Part shown: positions 45,501 through 64,000 of the stretch, piece after piece
How positions within the stretch are numbered: position 1 is the first letter of the stretch
Layout of the letters: each line of letters begins with the position of its first letter
Position numbers and translations under genes: made by a program
Source: Epinephelus fuscoguttatus
Lineage: Eukaryota > Chordata > Actinopteri > Perciformes > Serranidae
Length of the DNA stretch: 64,000 nucleotides
Direction: 5' to 3'
Assembly: GCF_011397635.1 (NCBI RefSeq)
Contig: NC_064769.1
Location: 13,285,207-13,349,206 of the forward strand
Notes under the pieces: model-generated
What the model was told of the DNA's origin: nothing
The model's input: the letters and a program-made list of their open reading frames with translations, nothing else
The model's database searches: none

Positions 45501-48127
45501 ATTTTCAAGCTCTCTGTGTGTTTGTTGCCTTGCGGACGAGAAAAGGGGAAGCGCACATTTCCAGGAGGGCGTGTCCTTTTCAAAAATGCAAGAGGCGTTG
45601 CTTTGTTGCCGGCCGTTTTCGCCGGTGTGTTAAACACACTTTAGAAAGGAGTGTCCCCAGACTATCAGAAGGCGGATATCTCTGATTGTCTGGTGGCGAG
45701 ACTACATACACATGTACACCTTTCACTCTAATTACTATGTATTTGCATGTACATAAACGTCTCAAAAACAGATAAAGAACAAATCAAACCATAAAAACAG
45801 GCTGACCAAAATTAAAACAAAATAAAAGATAAATACACAATATAAATTAATAAAAGGTAGACTGAAGATTTGTGTTTAATCCCTGCAAGTCAATCAACAC
45901 CCCTGTGCCCTTGAGTGAAACAGCTTCCTGCCATCTGGTTGTAAATTACTCTTGATAAGAATGTCAGCTAAGCACCTGAAATGCCTAAAAATGTTAACCA
46001 TTACACTGACCTTTACAGGAGGATATTCCAATCTCCAAACTCAAGTTGAAGTTTATAGTAGTGCTGACCTTTAAACAAAGTCCCTCATGTGTAATGCATT
46101 GTTTCCAACATACCCAACAGTCAAGCTTTTATAAGTGGGCTGTTTTGATAGTTGTGGGGAAAAAAACAGGCCTCATGAGAAGCTGTGGTTTATTTCACAC
46201 GAGTGGTGTTTGCTTATCATCAGCATTGTCAAAATGTGGCTCTGCACTGTGTGACACATTTATTCTCTTTTCATGCTCTGCGTGTTTAACTTACCTGTTG
46301 ATTGTATTTTGCATATGCACAATTCAATCAGAACAGTAAGAAGGCACCCTGCATGCGTTGACCTAATATGACTTTGGTCTCATAAGCAAAAACATCCTAA
46401 CCAAGCAACAGCACATACAGCAGGGCTTCACCAACTATTTGAGGAATGCAAAAGGTAACCTGGAACTACTTTAAAAATACTGTGCAATCCAAAACACATA
46501 CCAAAGCCTTGCTATCTATCGATCCTCATACTTTTGTATTTGCTGGGTTTATCAGCTCTACCTAATGTGGTACCTGACTTCAGGTAAGTCCAACACTTTA
46601 GCCCAGACTGAAATATGTCAAAACTTTTGGATGCATCACGGTCCCCAGAGGATGTCATTTTTGGTTTTGATGTCTCAAAAACTGTTCTAATATACTAATA
46701 TAATGGCATTTAATATTGTGCTCAGAGGATGAATACTGATGGAGCTCTAGCCAAGGTTCCGTCAGAAAGACAGTACTTTTCATGCTCAGGCTCTAAGGCC
46801 CAATCCCAATACCCCCCCTTGTCCACTACCCCTTAGCCCTTGGCCCTACCCCTAGCCATTGCCCACTACCCCTTGGCCTTCGAAATGAAGCAACGAGGGG
46901 TAGGGGTTGAAATCTTTCCCTAGGAATTGGGACACCACTTACTACGTCACCGCATCGGTTACGTTCACGCAAACATAACTATTTTAAACAGGAAGCTGCG
47001 AGGATTCTACATTTCCAACCAGCATCTACAATGGAGTCTCCAGGTGAGTTCATCCTACCAATCGCGTTTGCTGTATTCATCATGCTTCGTTTGATGAACA
47101 ACAGACGACAGGGGACTTCTGCTAGCTAGCTAGCTAACCAGCTAACATTACGAGGCAGCATAGTTAGCTGGCGTGTTATCGTAATGTGAAAAATCCAACA
47201 ATTTTGCAGAACAGGACAGATGACAGACACCAGATAGTGCGAGCTAGCTAGCTAGCTAACAAGCAACCTGACAATGGTAACGTTAGCTATGTATGAACTT
47301 TTTTCCCCGTCTCTTGCTTGGTGGTAGCCATGATGACATCTACCCCTAGCTGGCAAGTCAGCATCTGAAATCCCTCGCTCCGAAGGGCTAGTTTCATACC
47401 CACTACCCCTTGTTATGCCCCCTACCCCTACACGCAAAAAGGAATTGGGACACCCCTACCCCTTGGAGGAACGTGCAAATGTAGGGGTATTGGGACAGGC
47501 CCTAAGTTTCTTTCTCACCCTGCCATTCACTTCTTGCATGTATGCTCACTCACTATCTGTAGGTGTCATTGTCTGGGTCTGTCAATTGAGTCATCAGCTG
47601 ATTCAAAATAAACCAACAGCACAGAGACAAACCTTCTCCATCAGCCTATCATCTTACTGCTCCTCATTTTAAATATCTGCCGCAGTTCTTTCTTGCTGCC
47701 GTCGTGTGCACCCTCCACTTCCTCATCATCACCTAGTCCTTACAGATTCATCTGCCTCATAGTGATGGGCAAAGCCTTTCTTTAGATGTTACTGAATCAC
47801 TAGAATCAGTTCATTAAAAAGATACGTTCAAAAGATTTGTTCACCAAATTGTTCAGTGCTTGGCAGGAGGAGCCCTGACTATGTACTAGGGCTGGGCGAT
47901 AAATCGATTTTATCGATTAATTCGAATTTGCAATTTAGGCCGATTTGTTTTAATGAAAATCGAGTTTCTATTTAAAATCCGCCACCGCCGCTCCACGCTG
48001 GGCTCCGGTAGTTCAGAGTGGGCTCACCCCTCCCCCCTGCGCGCTTGATACACAAACAACATGGCAGCGAGCGGGGAAAAACTCGTTCTCAAGAAAGGGA
48101 ACGAGTTCTTCAGTGCTTTTGTGTGCA

Positions 48128-48164
<37 letters not shown>

Positions 48165-48665
48165 GCGCGTGTGTGCATCAGGGCCGAAGTCCACCGTGCG
48201 CGACACAGAGAGCAGAGGAGGATTTTAGACGCGCACTGTGTAGGGACAGAAATGACATGCCGTTGTGTAAATAAGATGAATAAGTGTTACCAACGCCAAG
48301 CTGGCAAACCCCTGAACCGTAGTAAAGGCACCTCCGAAGACCATTAGCTCCTTTAGCTTGTGTTAGCTCGTTGTGGCAACAACACATAAACAACGGGACT
48401 TTGTCTGCGTTAAAGAACGGCACTTTATTTTCAGCACTGCAGGGATGATGCACAGCCTCTCTCATCAGTGTCTGACTTTTACATAGAGGGAAATAACTCA
48501 AAAACAACATGCAGAACTGCGTAGGCTTCTTCACTGTGGCTGCTCGATGTAAATAACATAGCACGTCTCACTTTCTTCCTAGGGCGCATCCGTCTGACGT
48601 CACACACCACAACCGGCGCACTAACGTCTCATACCTCCTACATCAACTACACACATACACAGCTC

Positions 48666-48696
<31 letters not shown>

Positions 48697-51600
48697 AAGC
48701 CACACACATCAGGCTCAGCCTGTAATATAAGGCTATTTAGTTTGTTTAATAAAAGGACAAGGTATAGACCTGTTCTATAGGAAAGGTAACCTTAAATGAC
48801 TTCTGTTGTGATCCAATATAATGGTAGGGGAAACACTGCCGTATGATAAGAAAGGGGTCTGGTGGAAAGCGATCACAGATGCAGTCGCAATGTATATTGC
48901 AAGAGATATGGTGCCCATATATAGGCTACCGTGGAAAAGCTGGGGTTTATTCACATGCTGAAAGCTTTGGACCCCAGGTATGTGCTACCAGGCTGCAAAT
49001 ATATATTTTTTTTAACTAGGAGGGGAAAAAAATCGACTTAAATCGTGAATCGGATTTTTTTTTTTTAGGCCATATCGCCCAGCCGTACTGTGTACTGCGT
49101 AGTCCGACTCACTGAACTGATAAACCGTTGAGATGCTGCTGCGTCTGTCCTGCACTGGTGAGTCTAATTACTGACCAGCCTAATGTTTTAAATTTGTTTA
49201 TCTGGAAACTACGTCTGATAAAACAATGAGGAGGTGTGTGATTTTGTTCATGTGGCTTGACTAATGGCTACATTAGCCGTTAGCTTGGAGAAAGCGGTCC
49301 CTATGAAAGTGTATCGTTGAAAAGAAATTATTTGAATCACTCAGGGATTGGGTTTACATTGTTCACCGAGTGATTCGTTAACAGAGTGATTCGTTCACCA
49401 AGTGATTCATTCACCGAGTGATTTGTCACGTGGTAGGCAGTCCCTCCTTGCACCCTGGCTACCTCGTGACTCGTGAGTGATTCATCGTTCGCAGGGACCA
49501 AATCAGCAGTTCCACTACCGGCCTGCACGCTCGTTGCTGAGCTCAACTGAACTGAGAAATTAACAAATCAGTTCCGGAAGTGATTCAGTTCAGTACGTTC
49601 ACTCAACAGATTTGTTCTTTTGAACGATTCATTCGCGAACGACACAACACTACTGCCTCAGCAGTCAGCAGCCTCAGAGTCACCAGCCACCACCACTACC
49701 AGTATCTGGACTCCATGGACTCCATTTATCCTACTGCTGCTCAGATGTCCCTCCATCACAAAATATCTTCCTCTGGTGTCCAAGCGCCAAAGACTTCCGT
49801 TAAATCTTAATCAGCACAAATCATCTGTTAATGTGTACACTCATATTCTGTATTAAATATCATCCTTAATTCTTCTGTCTCTCCTTATTGAAATTACTTT
49901 GGTGATCAACCTTTTCCTGTCAACATGAGAACAAGCACAGTCTGAGCAAGATCAACCAAAACTTCCAACGAGGTAAGTTCTGGTGTCACAAGTTCACCTT
50001 ATCCCAACATGTGATGATGACATGATGTGGCGTATTGAAGTTGTATGACATCACCTCAACAACAGCTCTGAAGAGGGACTCCAAAGCCAACAACTATATC
50101 TGTAAATGGCTGGGCCTTCCTCAGTGTCTTTTCAACACAACACTGTTTGGGGGAAACACCCTGAAGCTTCCACCAAATTCATGAGCTTAGGGCTACAAAC
50201 AGGAGGAGGTGAAGCTTGTGATCGAGCTGGGAGACTCATCTGACCTGTCTTGCGAAAACACCACGGCCCTAGTTTGCACAGGATGCAAGTGGAATGCGAT
50301 GCAGACAGTAGACAAGGCCATCAATTGACTGATACGAGATCACTGGATTGCAGCAACCAGGCAGGACCAGTTTTGGATGGGGAACAGCACCCAAGATGTG
50401 GTCCAAAGCCACAAAGAAGGACAGATCACTGAGAATAGCGATAAATCAAGGCTGTTAGCCAACACAAACATGGAAGATGGACAACCAAGGAGGTTGGGGG
50501 GGTGATTCGCAAGGCCGTCAGGATGGTGGATATGTAGAGGATGCCCCGTGTAAGGCTGAGCTCTCCAATCAGGGCCATGTATGATACCCTTCCCAGTCAC
50601 TGGAACCTGCACCTCTGGTACGGCACGTCTGGGAGACCTGCCAACTCCATGGCTCCCTGAACTCAAGCTTGCAGCACATTCTTTCTAGCTGCAAAGCAGC
50701 ACTGATGCAGGGTCAGTACAGATAGCGCCGTGACTGTTTCCTGCGTAAGCTAGCCAAAATGCTGGAGGCACGCAAGCTGGAAGCAAACAGGTCCAGCCCG
50801 GAAACAGCACAGTGGCTGATCCAGTTTGTCAGGCAAGGGGGGAAGTTATTGCCATTACATTGTGGAACCATCACTTATTTTATCATGTTAACTTAAACAC
50901 ATGTCGGTATTCACTTTAAAATATAGCCTAAAGCGCTGTTGTAAAATGTCCCCCTCAGTACATAGTATGTACATACAGTGAAGTATGTATATAGTATGTA
51001 GGATTCAGAGGATTTAGTGGCATCTAGTGGTGAGGACTGCAGACTGCAACCTGCTGAAACTTCTCAAGCATGTATCAAGCATGAACTCCCACTTAGGATT
51101 CCTTCAGTGTTGATTGTTCTATAGGTTTGTACCGGGAGGTGAATTATCAGCAGGTCTCCTCTCCAAAACGAGCAGATTCGATAATTTTAACGGGTAAAAA
51201 CAATGAATAAAACAGCTTCACGCTGTTTGGCATGTCGCAGATGGACCACTAGCCCAGCACCAGCTAATGTATGCTTATGTTTTTCCTCTGATAACGAAAG
51301 ATCCAGGCATTCGGGGATGTTTTTACCATGAGCTGAATAATCTGCAGATGTCTCCTCCTCTCCAAAACAAAACAAACAGTGATTTAAGTAAAAACACTGA
51401 CGTTACTTGTTGTGAGGGGGCTGCTAACTATAATGGCTGAGACAAAAACTGAAAAATGGCCCTATCTTGAGCCAGTGTTTGGTTTGTCCGTCCTGGGTTA
51501 CAGTAGTTACATGGAAGTGCAACATGGCGGACACCATGGGCGAGGACCTGCTCCCTTTGGAGATAAACGGCTCACTCTAAGGTAATGAAAACACAACAAT

Positions 51601-52548
51601 TCTTATTTTCAGGTAAGAAAACATACTTATTACACTGTATTTCATTTCTGCCAATATACCTCCCCCCCAAATTCCTTGCATACAACATTAAATTTCTACA
51701 TCTCAACAAATCACAGTGACTTCCTGGATAAATCGTCCTCACAGGCACCTCTTCCTTTAACATTTCTGTTGAGCTAATGATATTGTACAGAACACAATAT
51801 ATCATGTAGTCTATCTTTTATATAAAGCACAAATCTTGGGTTGCCCCCATCCAATCTATGTATTTATATTTCACACAACAGTGTTTACGAGACATGCTGT
51901 CTGTACCAAATCTTTGTACTAACAGTGGTTGAGGGCTTTGAGATATTCTGCACCCTCAGACTGGAATACATTGCAAAACTCCATGATTTGATTTCTTTGA
52001 ATGCTTTCAAACCCATTGTGAAACACCTAGAGACAGAATTGTTTGAGTGTCTGTGCTTAAACTAATATTGTGAATATGTGGCTTTTACTGCAATTTGTTA
52101 CTTGTTTTTATCTTCTGCTGCTGCCTATCTTGGCCAGGACTCCTTTGAAAAATAAAAGTTTTATCTCAGTGGGACATCTTCTGGTTATATAATACATTTT
52201 ATTTATTTAAATTATAGTAATTCAGTAAAATATATAGCAACCTGTTATGATGAGTTATAAGTGGGCTACATTTAAATGGTAACAAACTAATTTCAATGCA
52301 ATACAAGTCTGGTCCATTTGTGAGGTTCCCATAAGGTGAGCATGTGGAAGTTAATCATTTCCAAATATTCTCATTCGCAGTGAGTGAAAATGTTAAAAGT
52401 TAATAAATAAACTATAGTGACACTCACCTAAAAGCAGCAACTTGAGCTCCCGGTGAGAGTCTCTTTTATCACGTCGAAGTTGTTTCTCTATTTCTCTGTG
52501 TACCCTGAGTCTCTCCGCTTGCTCAGCGGGCAGGCAACACTCCTCCAT
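36331..52548 (-). CDS. Gq-class G-protein alpha subunit (gna14/gna15-like), complete
   Basis: Seven exons (52548-52428, 44455-44271, 40923-40769, 40571-40443, 37863-37734, 37596-37443, 36521-36331) give 354 residues, a normal family length. It binds GTP and signals from receptors to phospholipase C-beta at the inner plasma membrane. Visible: N-terminal MEECCL with two palmitoylatable Cys, P-loop GTGESGKST, switch [10 protein letters not shown], switch [18 protein letters not shown] with catalytic Gln, NKTD and TCAT base-binding boxes. The short N-terminus and the locus argue for gna14; [22 protein letters not shown] and [10 protein letters not shown] look more like GNA15. The C-terminus is [10 protein letters not shown], not the usual ...NLV. 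No lesion is visible. Confidence 0.9.
37443..37596 (-). CDS. G-alpha gene 1, exon 6 (NKTD box)
   Basis: Encodes [51 protein letters not shown]. Contains the guanine-specificity box; 154 nt. Confidence 0.95.
37734..37863 (-). CDS. G-alpha gene 1, exon 5 (switch II)
   Basis: Encodes [40 protein letters not shown]. The catalytic Gln of GGQ is present; 130 nt. Confidence 0.96.
37900..40200. repeat. Old fold-back MITE interrupted by a 1.9-kb palindrome
   Basis: Left part 37900-37993 (TTGCTAATTTGTGAAATACA, TTAGATGAGAAGATGC) and right part 39872-40200 (AGCATGGCTCTGTCCAAAGC, AGAGTGGTATCAATCTTCTC) are two halves of the family seen at 3340-3640 and 5525-5650. Confidence 0.7.
37994..39871. mobile_element. 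1.88-kb fold-back (near-palindromic) element
   Basis: Ends TATGGGGTGCCGTTTGTAAA and its inverse. Arms run ~730 bp (37994-38725) and ~995 bp (38877-39871) around a ~150-bp centre; the right arm has an extra ~200-bp insert near 38990-39200. Each arm contains a (TAAATC)n/(GATTTA)n array. The element is flanked by TAGCTT at 37988-37993 and 39872-39877. No transposase is encoded. Confidence 0.9.
40443..40571 (-). CDS. G-alpha gene 1, exon 4 (switch I)
   Basis: Encodes [40 protein letters not shown]. Contains the Arg and Thr of switch I; 129 nt. Confidence 0.95.
40769..40923 (-). CDS. G-alpha gene 1, exon 3 (helical domain)
   Basis: Encodes [40 protein letters not shown] and [10 protein letters not shown]. 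Acceptor aatcag, donor gtaaga; 155 nt. Confidence 0.95.
41422..42923. mobile_element. hAT-like non-autonomous element, 1.5 kb
   Basis: Termini CAGGGGCGGGCTGG and CCAGCCCGCCCCCTG, flanked by CTAACACG (41414-41421) and CTAACATG (42924-42931), a 7/8 match. It sits inside a copy of the dispersed 'GTTAGCATGCTAAC' repeat. Internal open frames (for example 41816-42082 and 41923-42171) show no transposase motifs. Confidence 0.8.
43074..44182. repeat. Dispersed repeat, ends GAGGTGTGGACTC / CCCACCTCTGTTAAC, with a nested insertion
   Basis: The left text (GACTTGGACTAAAGTCAGACTC) and right text (TTAGGACTTGGGACTTGCCC, GATTCGTTCCCACCTC) are parts of one abundant fish repeat. About 43198-44040, starting GGGCCTCATTCAC, looks like a second element inserted within it. 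Confidence 0.55.
44271..44455 (-). CDS. G-alpha gene 1, exon 2 (P-loop)
   Basis: Encodes [20 protein letters not shown], then [13 protein letters not shown] and [14 protein letters not shown]. Acceptor ccctag, donor gtgaga; phase 1-0. Confidence 0.95.
44456..46796. other. G-alpha gene 1 intron 1, proximal part, no gene
   Basis: A fragment near 45015-45170 (CAGGGTTTCCCACC, GTGATGGCCCAGCACGAC) looks like a dispersed repeat. Short open frames have no domains. Confidence 0.5.
46797..47502. mobile_element. PIF/Harbinger-like MITE, 706 bp
   Basis: Termini GGCCCAATCCCAATACCCC and the inverted GGCCTGTCCCAATACCCC, flanked by TAA (46794-46796 and 47503-47505), a TWA target site. It carries GTAGGGGTA-type subterminal repeats and a short frame [16 protein letters not shown], possibly a leftover of a parental element. 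Confidence 0.75.
47887..49087 (+). mobile_element. hAT-like non-autonomous element, 1.2 kb, with transposase N-terminal stub
   Basis: Left end TAGGGCTGGGCGATA, right end TATCGCCCAGCCGTA, flanked by CTATGTAC (47879-47886) and CTGTGTAC (49088-49095). At 48061 a frame begins [20 protein letters not shown], like the start of fish hAT transposases, but runs into a (GT)n tract at about 48132-48174. A (CA)n tract is at 48668-48690. Confidence 0.85.
49340..49440. repeat. Tandem GTTCACCGAGTGATTC repeat
   Basis: Four drifted copies of (A/G)TTC(A/G)(C/T)CGAGTGATTCGTT. It belongs to an older element around 47765-49655 (AGTGATGGGCAAA at the left, GAACGATTCATTCGCGAACG at the right) that the hAT copy invaded. 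Confidence 0.65.
50046..50870 (+). pseudogene. Eroded non-LTR retrotransposon ORF2 fragment
   Basis: Frames broken by stops and shifts resemble the region after the reverse-transcriptase domain of a fish [37 protein letters not shown] and, near 50665, [13 protein letters not shown]. No intact frame remains. Confidence 0.65.
50871..52427. other. G-alpha gene 1 intron 1, distal part, no gene
   Basis: Positions 50990-51110 and 51470-51600 carry a common fish repeat (TTTAGTGGCATCTAGTGGTG, ACATGGCGGACACCATGGG), also seen near 60770-60990. Nothing else was recognised. Confidence 0.5.
52428..52548 (-). CDS. G-alpha gene 1, exon 1 (start)
   Basis: ATG at 52548; encodes [20 protein letters not shown] then [20 protein letters not shown]. 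Donor gtgagt; phase 0-1. An 8-kb transposon-rich intron follows. Confidence 0.9.
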
Positions 52549-52760
52549 TGTTGTTGAGCCGCTGTCAGATCAACTGCGCCACAGCAGCTGACGGGGATTG
52601 GTGAAATGAATGGATAATGATTTTTTCTCGGACCTGCCAGGGAAACTTGTGTCCCGGAACAGGTGGCTTGGCGACTTTCAGCAGTCATTCTTCCTCTTGC
52701 AGGATCCAGTTCAGGTGCATTCCTCACTCCCGGGGAGGCGGGCGGATGGGCGGGCAGGTT
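52549..52760 (-). promoter_or_regulatory. Presumed 5' UTR/promoter of G-alpha gene 1
   Basis: The region upstream of the ATG at 52548 is moderately GC-rich with CGGGGAGGCGGGCGG (GC-box-like, about 52731). No TATA box was identified; the transcription start is unknown. Confidence 0.35.
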
Positions 52761-53049
52761 CTGAGAGAAAGGCAATGAGAGTTAAACTCCTATGTATCTG
52801 CTTACAGGTCCATACTCCCACGAGCCGCTGAATTTGAAACTCTTTCCCCCACAATGAGATGGAGGGCAGGAGGGAAACATAATGCAGGACAGTCAGGGGC
52901 AATCTGCTAACAACGTTTCTGTTTATTTGTATTAAATCTAGGCCTATGTCAAATACCTAATGACACGAGACAATTTATTATTGCACTTCCATATAGTTGG
53001 GGAGCTCAAATGAGACGTTTTTTTTTTTTTAAAGAATTGTCAAAAACAA

Positions 53050-53745
53050 AGCAGCAGAGGCCAAGATTTCCTGACTTTTAGCAGTTAGGCAAGTTTTCCT
53101 ACATTTCCCATCATGCTGCTCCAAAGCCTTTTTTCATTTGCGACCTCCCTGTGCTGTGAGACTGTTTTGTAGGGATGTCGGATTTGATCTAAATGATCGG
53201 TATCGGGACTTGTTAGGGCATTTGTTAGGTGATCAGGATTGGCTATATTGAGCTATATAGAGTCCAAGCCAATCCTTAGTTTTGGCTGATGAAAATGTCA
53301 TGCACAGCCCCGCCCGTGGCGCAACACCACACACCAAAAATGACAGCAAAAGGAAGTGTGAGACGGTTTATTTATGCTATTTACCAAAGTTATGAGTACT
53401 CAAAGCAGCAGAGGTGAAGATGTCCTGACTTTTAGTTGTAAGTATGGGTAAAGATCCAAAAACAATTGATCCTACATTTCCCATCGTGCAGCTCAAAAGC
53501 ATCTTTCATTTGCAACCTCTCTGTGCTTTAAGATGTACTGTTTTGTAGGGATGTCCTGATCTGATCTCAATAATCAGGGCATTTGTTAGTTGATCCTGAT
53601 TGGCTATATTGAGCTACGTAGAGCCCAATTAGTTTTAGCTGGTGAAGATGTCATGCACAGCCCTGCCTGTGGCAAAACACCGCACACCAAAAAAGACAGC
53701 AAAAGGAAGTATGAGACTGTTTATTTATGCTATTTACCAAGAAAA
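53050..53745. repeat. Diverged tandem duplication, two ~350-bp copies
   Basis: Copy 1 (~53050-53390) and copy 2 (~53400-53745) share AAAGCAGCAGAGG, CTACATTTCCCATC, GTTTTGTAGGGATGTC, GATGTCATGCACAGCCC (with one or two changes) and GTTTATTTATGCTATTTACCAA in the same order. Confidence 0.85.
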
Positions 53746-55688
53746 GTACAATCAACAATAGCCCTGCAAGCAAAAAGCTAATAAGAGTAGGCCTAGTAGA
53801 TGATGAAAATAAATACTCAGCAGAATAAAGTTCATCCAGGTTGTTTTGGTTAATAACGCTTGATGCTGAATAATGCTTTGTTTTCCCAAAGAAGACACAA
53901 ATATGCATTAAGTGTATAATGGATTATGTTTGGTTTGATTGTTGAGTGATTGATTTGGGTCTGGATTGATTAAACCAGGAAGGTACCAATAAAGAATCTG
54001 TTTACCCCTGCATCTACACAGTGGTGGAGGGATAGTTGATGAGATGAGTGTGCTACTAGGGAGATGGGTAGGTTAGGTAGGTATTCCAGTGGCTTCTTTG
54101 CTGCTAGGTGGGTATGCTGTAAACGTTGAGAAAAATAGGTGGATATAACCCGTATATTCCCCACTGCGCCACTGCTTACACATTACTCCCACATAATTTT
54201 CAGTGTCTAAAAAATAAAGAATCTTTGCCACACTTTATTTCCCTTTGTACAACACCAAAACTATGGACCCCTAACAGAAGTGCTGCTGCAGCCTCCAGCC
54301 AGATGGATGTATCACAGAGGAGGATTTCAGGACCCAACCCTGCTCCAGATGAGCCGACAGAGCAGCCAAGAAGACAAACACTTGAATGCTAAACCAACAG
54401 TGTGCTGGAGCTGGTATGTAAACAAGGACAAAGAATGAAAAACTGAGCAGCAAATGTCTGTTTATTTATCCAATCACATTAAAACCACTAAGACTGTATT
54501 AAGATGTCACAGTGACAGTGAAATCGAACCATAAATTAAACCGTTCAGACTAGGCTGTAATTATTTCTAACGAAAAGAAAAGGGGTCGTGTAAACATTAG
54601 TGCCATGGATACGCTCTCATTAGCTTTTTATTCATGCATTTAATACCCTTGAACAGCATATGAAAAAAAGATCAAGAATGCATTACTTTAATACCTCAGA
54701 GATTATTACACACAATAGTTATCTCTTTAGCAGTTAGCCTCTAAACATCGACCTTGATGCAGGGAAAGGTGAAGAATGTGTACCATTAATGTACCGTGTG
54801 ATATTTACATTCAGATAAATAATGGATCAAATTATTAAGCAAATTAATTTTAGACATGAAAACTAATCAAATAGTCCCTTAACTGCATGGACACACTAGG
54901 GTGACAGTAGGATTCCCTTGGAAATGTGTTAAATTACATTAAAAAAACATGTTAATGCCGTGCTCACGAAAAGTGGTTTAAGACTAATGCCATCACAGAT
55001 AAATGCAAAGTGAACAAAGTCTTGTGAAACTTGAAATGAGGTTGTGGAAATAATAAGTGAGGTACACACATACAGAATATCAGCACAAATACCAATGAAA
55101 TGTGTCCGTTAGTGTTACTTTTTACTCCACTTGCCATTAAGTCAAGACTCAAACTAAGCATTTAGAGTATTTGAAACAGTTTTCAACTTAAAAAAAAACA
55201 AACAATAAATCATGAGCAACTTGGGTTAGTGATGTGAGGTGCTGCATTGCAGTTAGTCTACATTCACTTCCACAGATTCCCTGAAGGAGAGACCTAGTAC
55301 ATTACAAGTCCTCAGAGGCTTTTGAGGCCACTGAAATACTTTTTCCCCCTCTCAATCCATCCACGTGCATTTATACCGTTACTGCTCGCTCACAAAGAGC
55401 TCCATAAATTTCAGAGTGCATACTATAATAGACTCCTCACTTAGGCAGCGCTTTAATTGTCAGGACACACTTCATTATAGCTGGAGACATCCATTTTCAA
55501 AGAGCCTAACAGGAAAATTTGAAATACATCAGTAGTATAGTCATTTGGCGACAAGCTCTGTAGCTTCTCAATTTCCTGTTGTGGATTATAGTGTTCAGCA
55601 GCAGTGTGAGGCAAACTGAATCACTGCAGAGCTCTCCGGACTACCAGCTGTACAAAGCCGATTGAATTACAGCAGCAACACAGCCGTT
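53746..55688. other. Intergenic region between the two G-alpha genes, no gene
   Basis: Nothing recognised. The part nearest 55688 should include the 3' UTR of the gna14-like gene. Confidence 0.45.

Positions 55689-64000
<8,312 letters not shown>

Noticed and set aside
48132-48174. Coding extension of the [10 protein letters not shown] frame through the GT tract
   Set aside because: The frame becomes a microsatellite translation (CVCVCV) with no transposase motif after it.
52549-55688. vps13a or foxb2 exons expected near this locus in other vertebrates
   Set aside because: No matching coding blocks were seen; these genes are not in the window.

Overview
The window is nuclear DNA of a ray-finned fish, most likely a teleost. 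Genes are split by GT-AG introns. The intergenic and intronic DNA is packed with fish-type transposons: Tc1/mariner, hAT, PIF/Harbinger-like, TTAA-flanked fold-back elements, L2-like LINE tails and a tRNA-derived SINE. The gene set matches the vertebrate PCSK5-PRUNE2-GNA14 neighbourhood (human 9q21). No bacterial, organellar or viral genes were seen.

Layout. (1) Positions 126-18245, + strand: the 3' half of pcsk5, the proprotein convertase PC5/6, long membrane-anchored form. Fourteen consecutive exons keep one reading frame of 871 codons: furin-like Cys-rich repeats, one membrane helix and an acidic cytoplasmic tail ending at 17738, with AATAAA at 18224. The catalytic domain lies upstream of the window. 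(2) Positions ~18270-35020, - strand: a short prune2 (BMCC1/BNIP2 family) gene encoding a ~298-residue CRAL-TRIO/BCH protein. It converges on pcsk5, and the two poly(A) signals are only ~50 bp apart. (3) Positions 36331-52548, - strand: a complete seven-exon Gq-class G-protein alpha subunit of 354 residues, with an unusual C-terminus ending in Glu. (4) Positions 55689 to beyond 64000, - strand: exons 3-7 of a second Gq-class alpha subunit, gna14-like, with coding exons 3-7 identical in length to those of gene 3.

How the genes fit together. pcsk5 cleaves precursors in the secretory pathway and at the cell surface. prune2-short is a cytoplasmic lipid-binding/scaffold type protein. The two Gq-class subunits couple receptors to phospholipase C-beta. 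They share synteny, not a pathway, and each would be transcribed from its own promoter.

Mobile and repetitive DNA explains most of the rest. The most unusual pieces are: a 1.9-kb fold-back palindrome in an intron of the first G-alpha gene; a TTAA-flanked fold-back element between the G-alpha exons that carries a coding fragment resembling the Cys-rich ballast domain of P2X7-type proteins; a ~1.35-kb degenerate tandem array in prune2; and a Tc1-like element at the right edge whose transposase frame is open for 243 codons to the window end. All family names come from recall and reading of the sequence; no database search was run.
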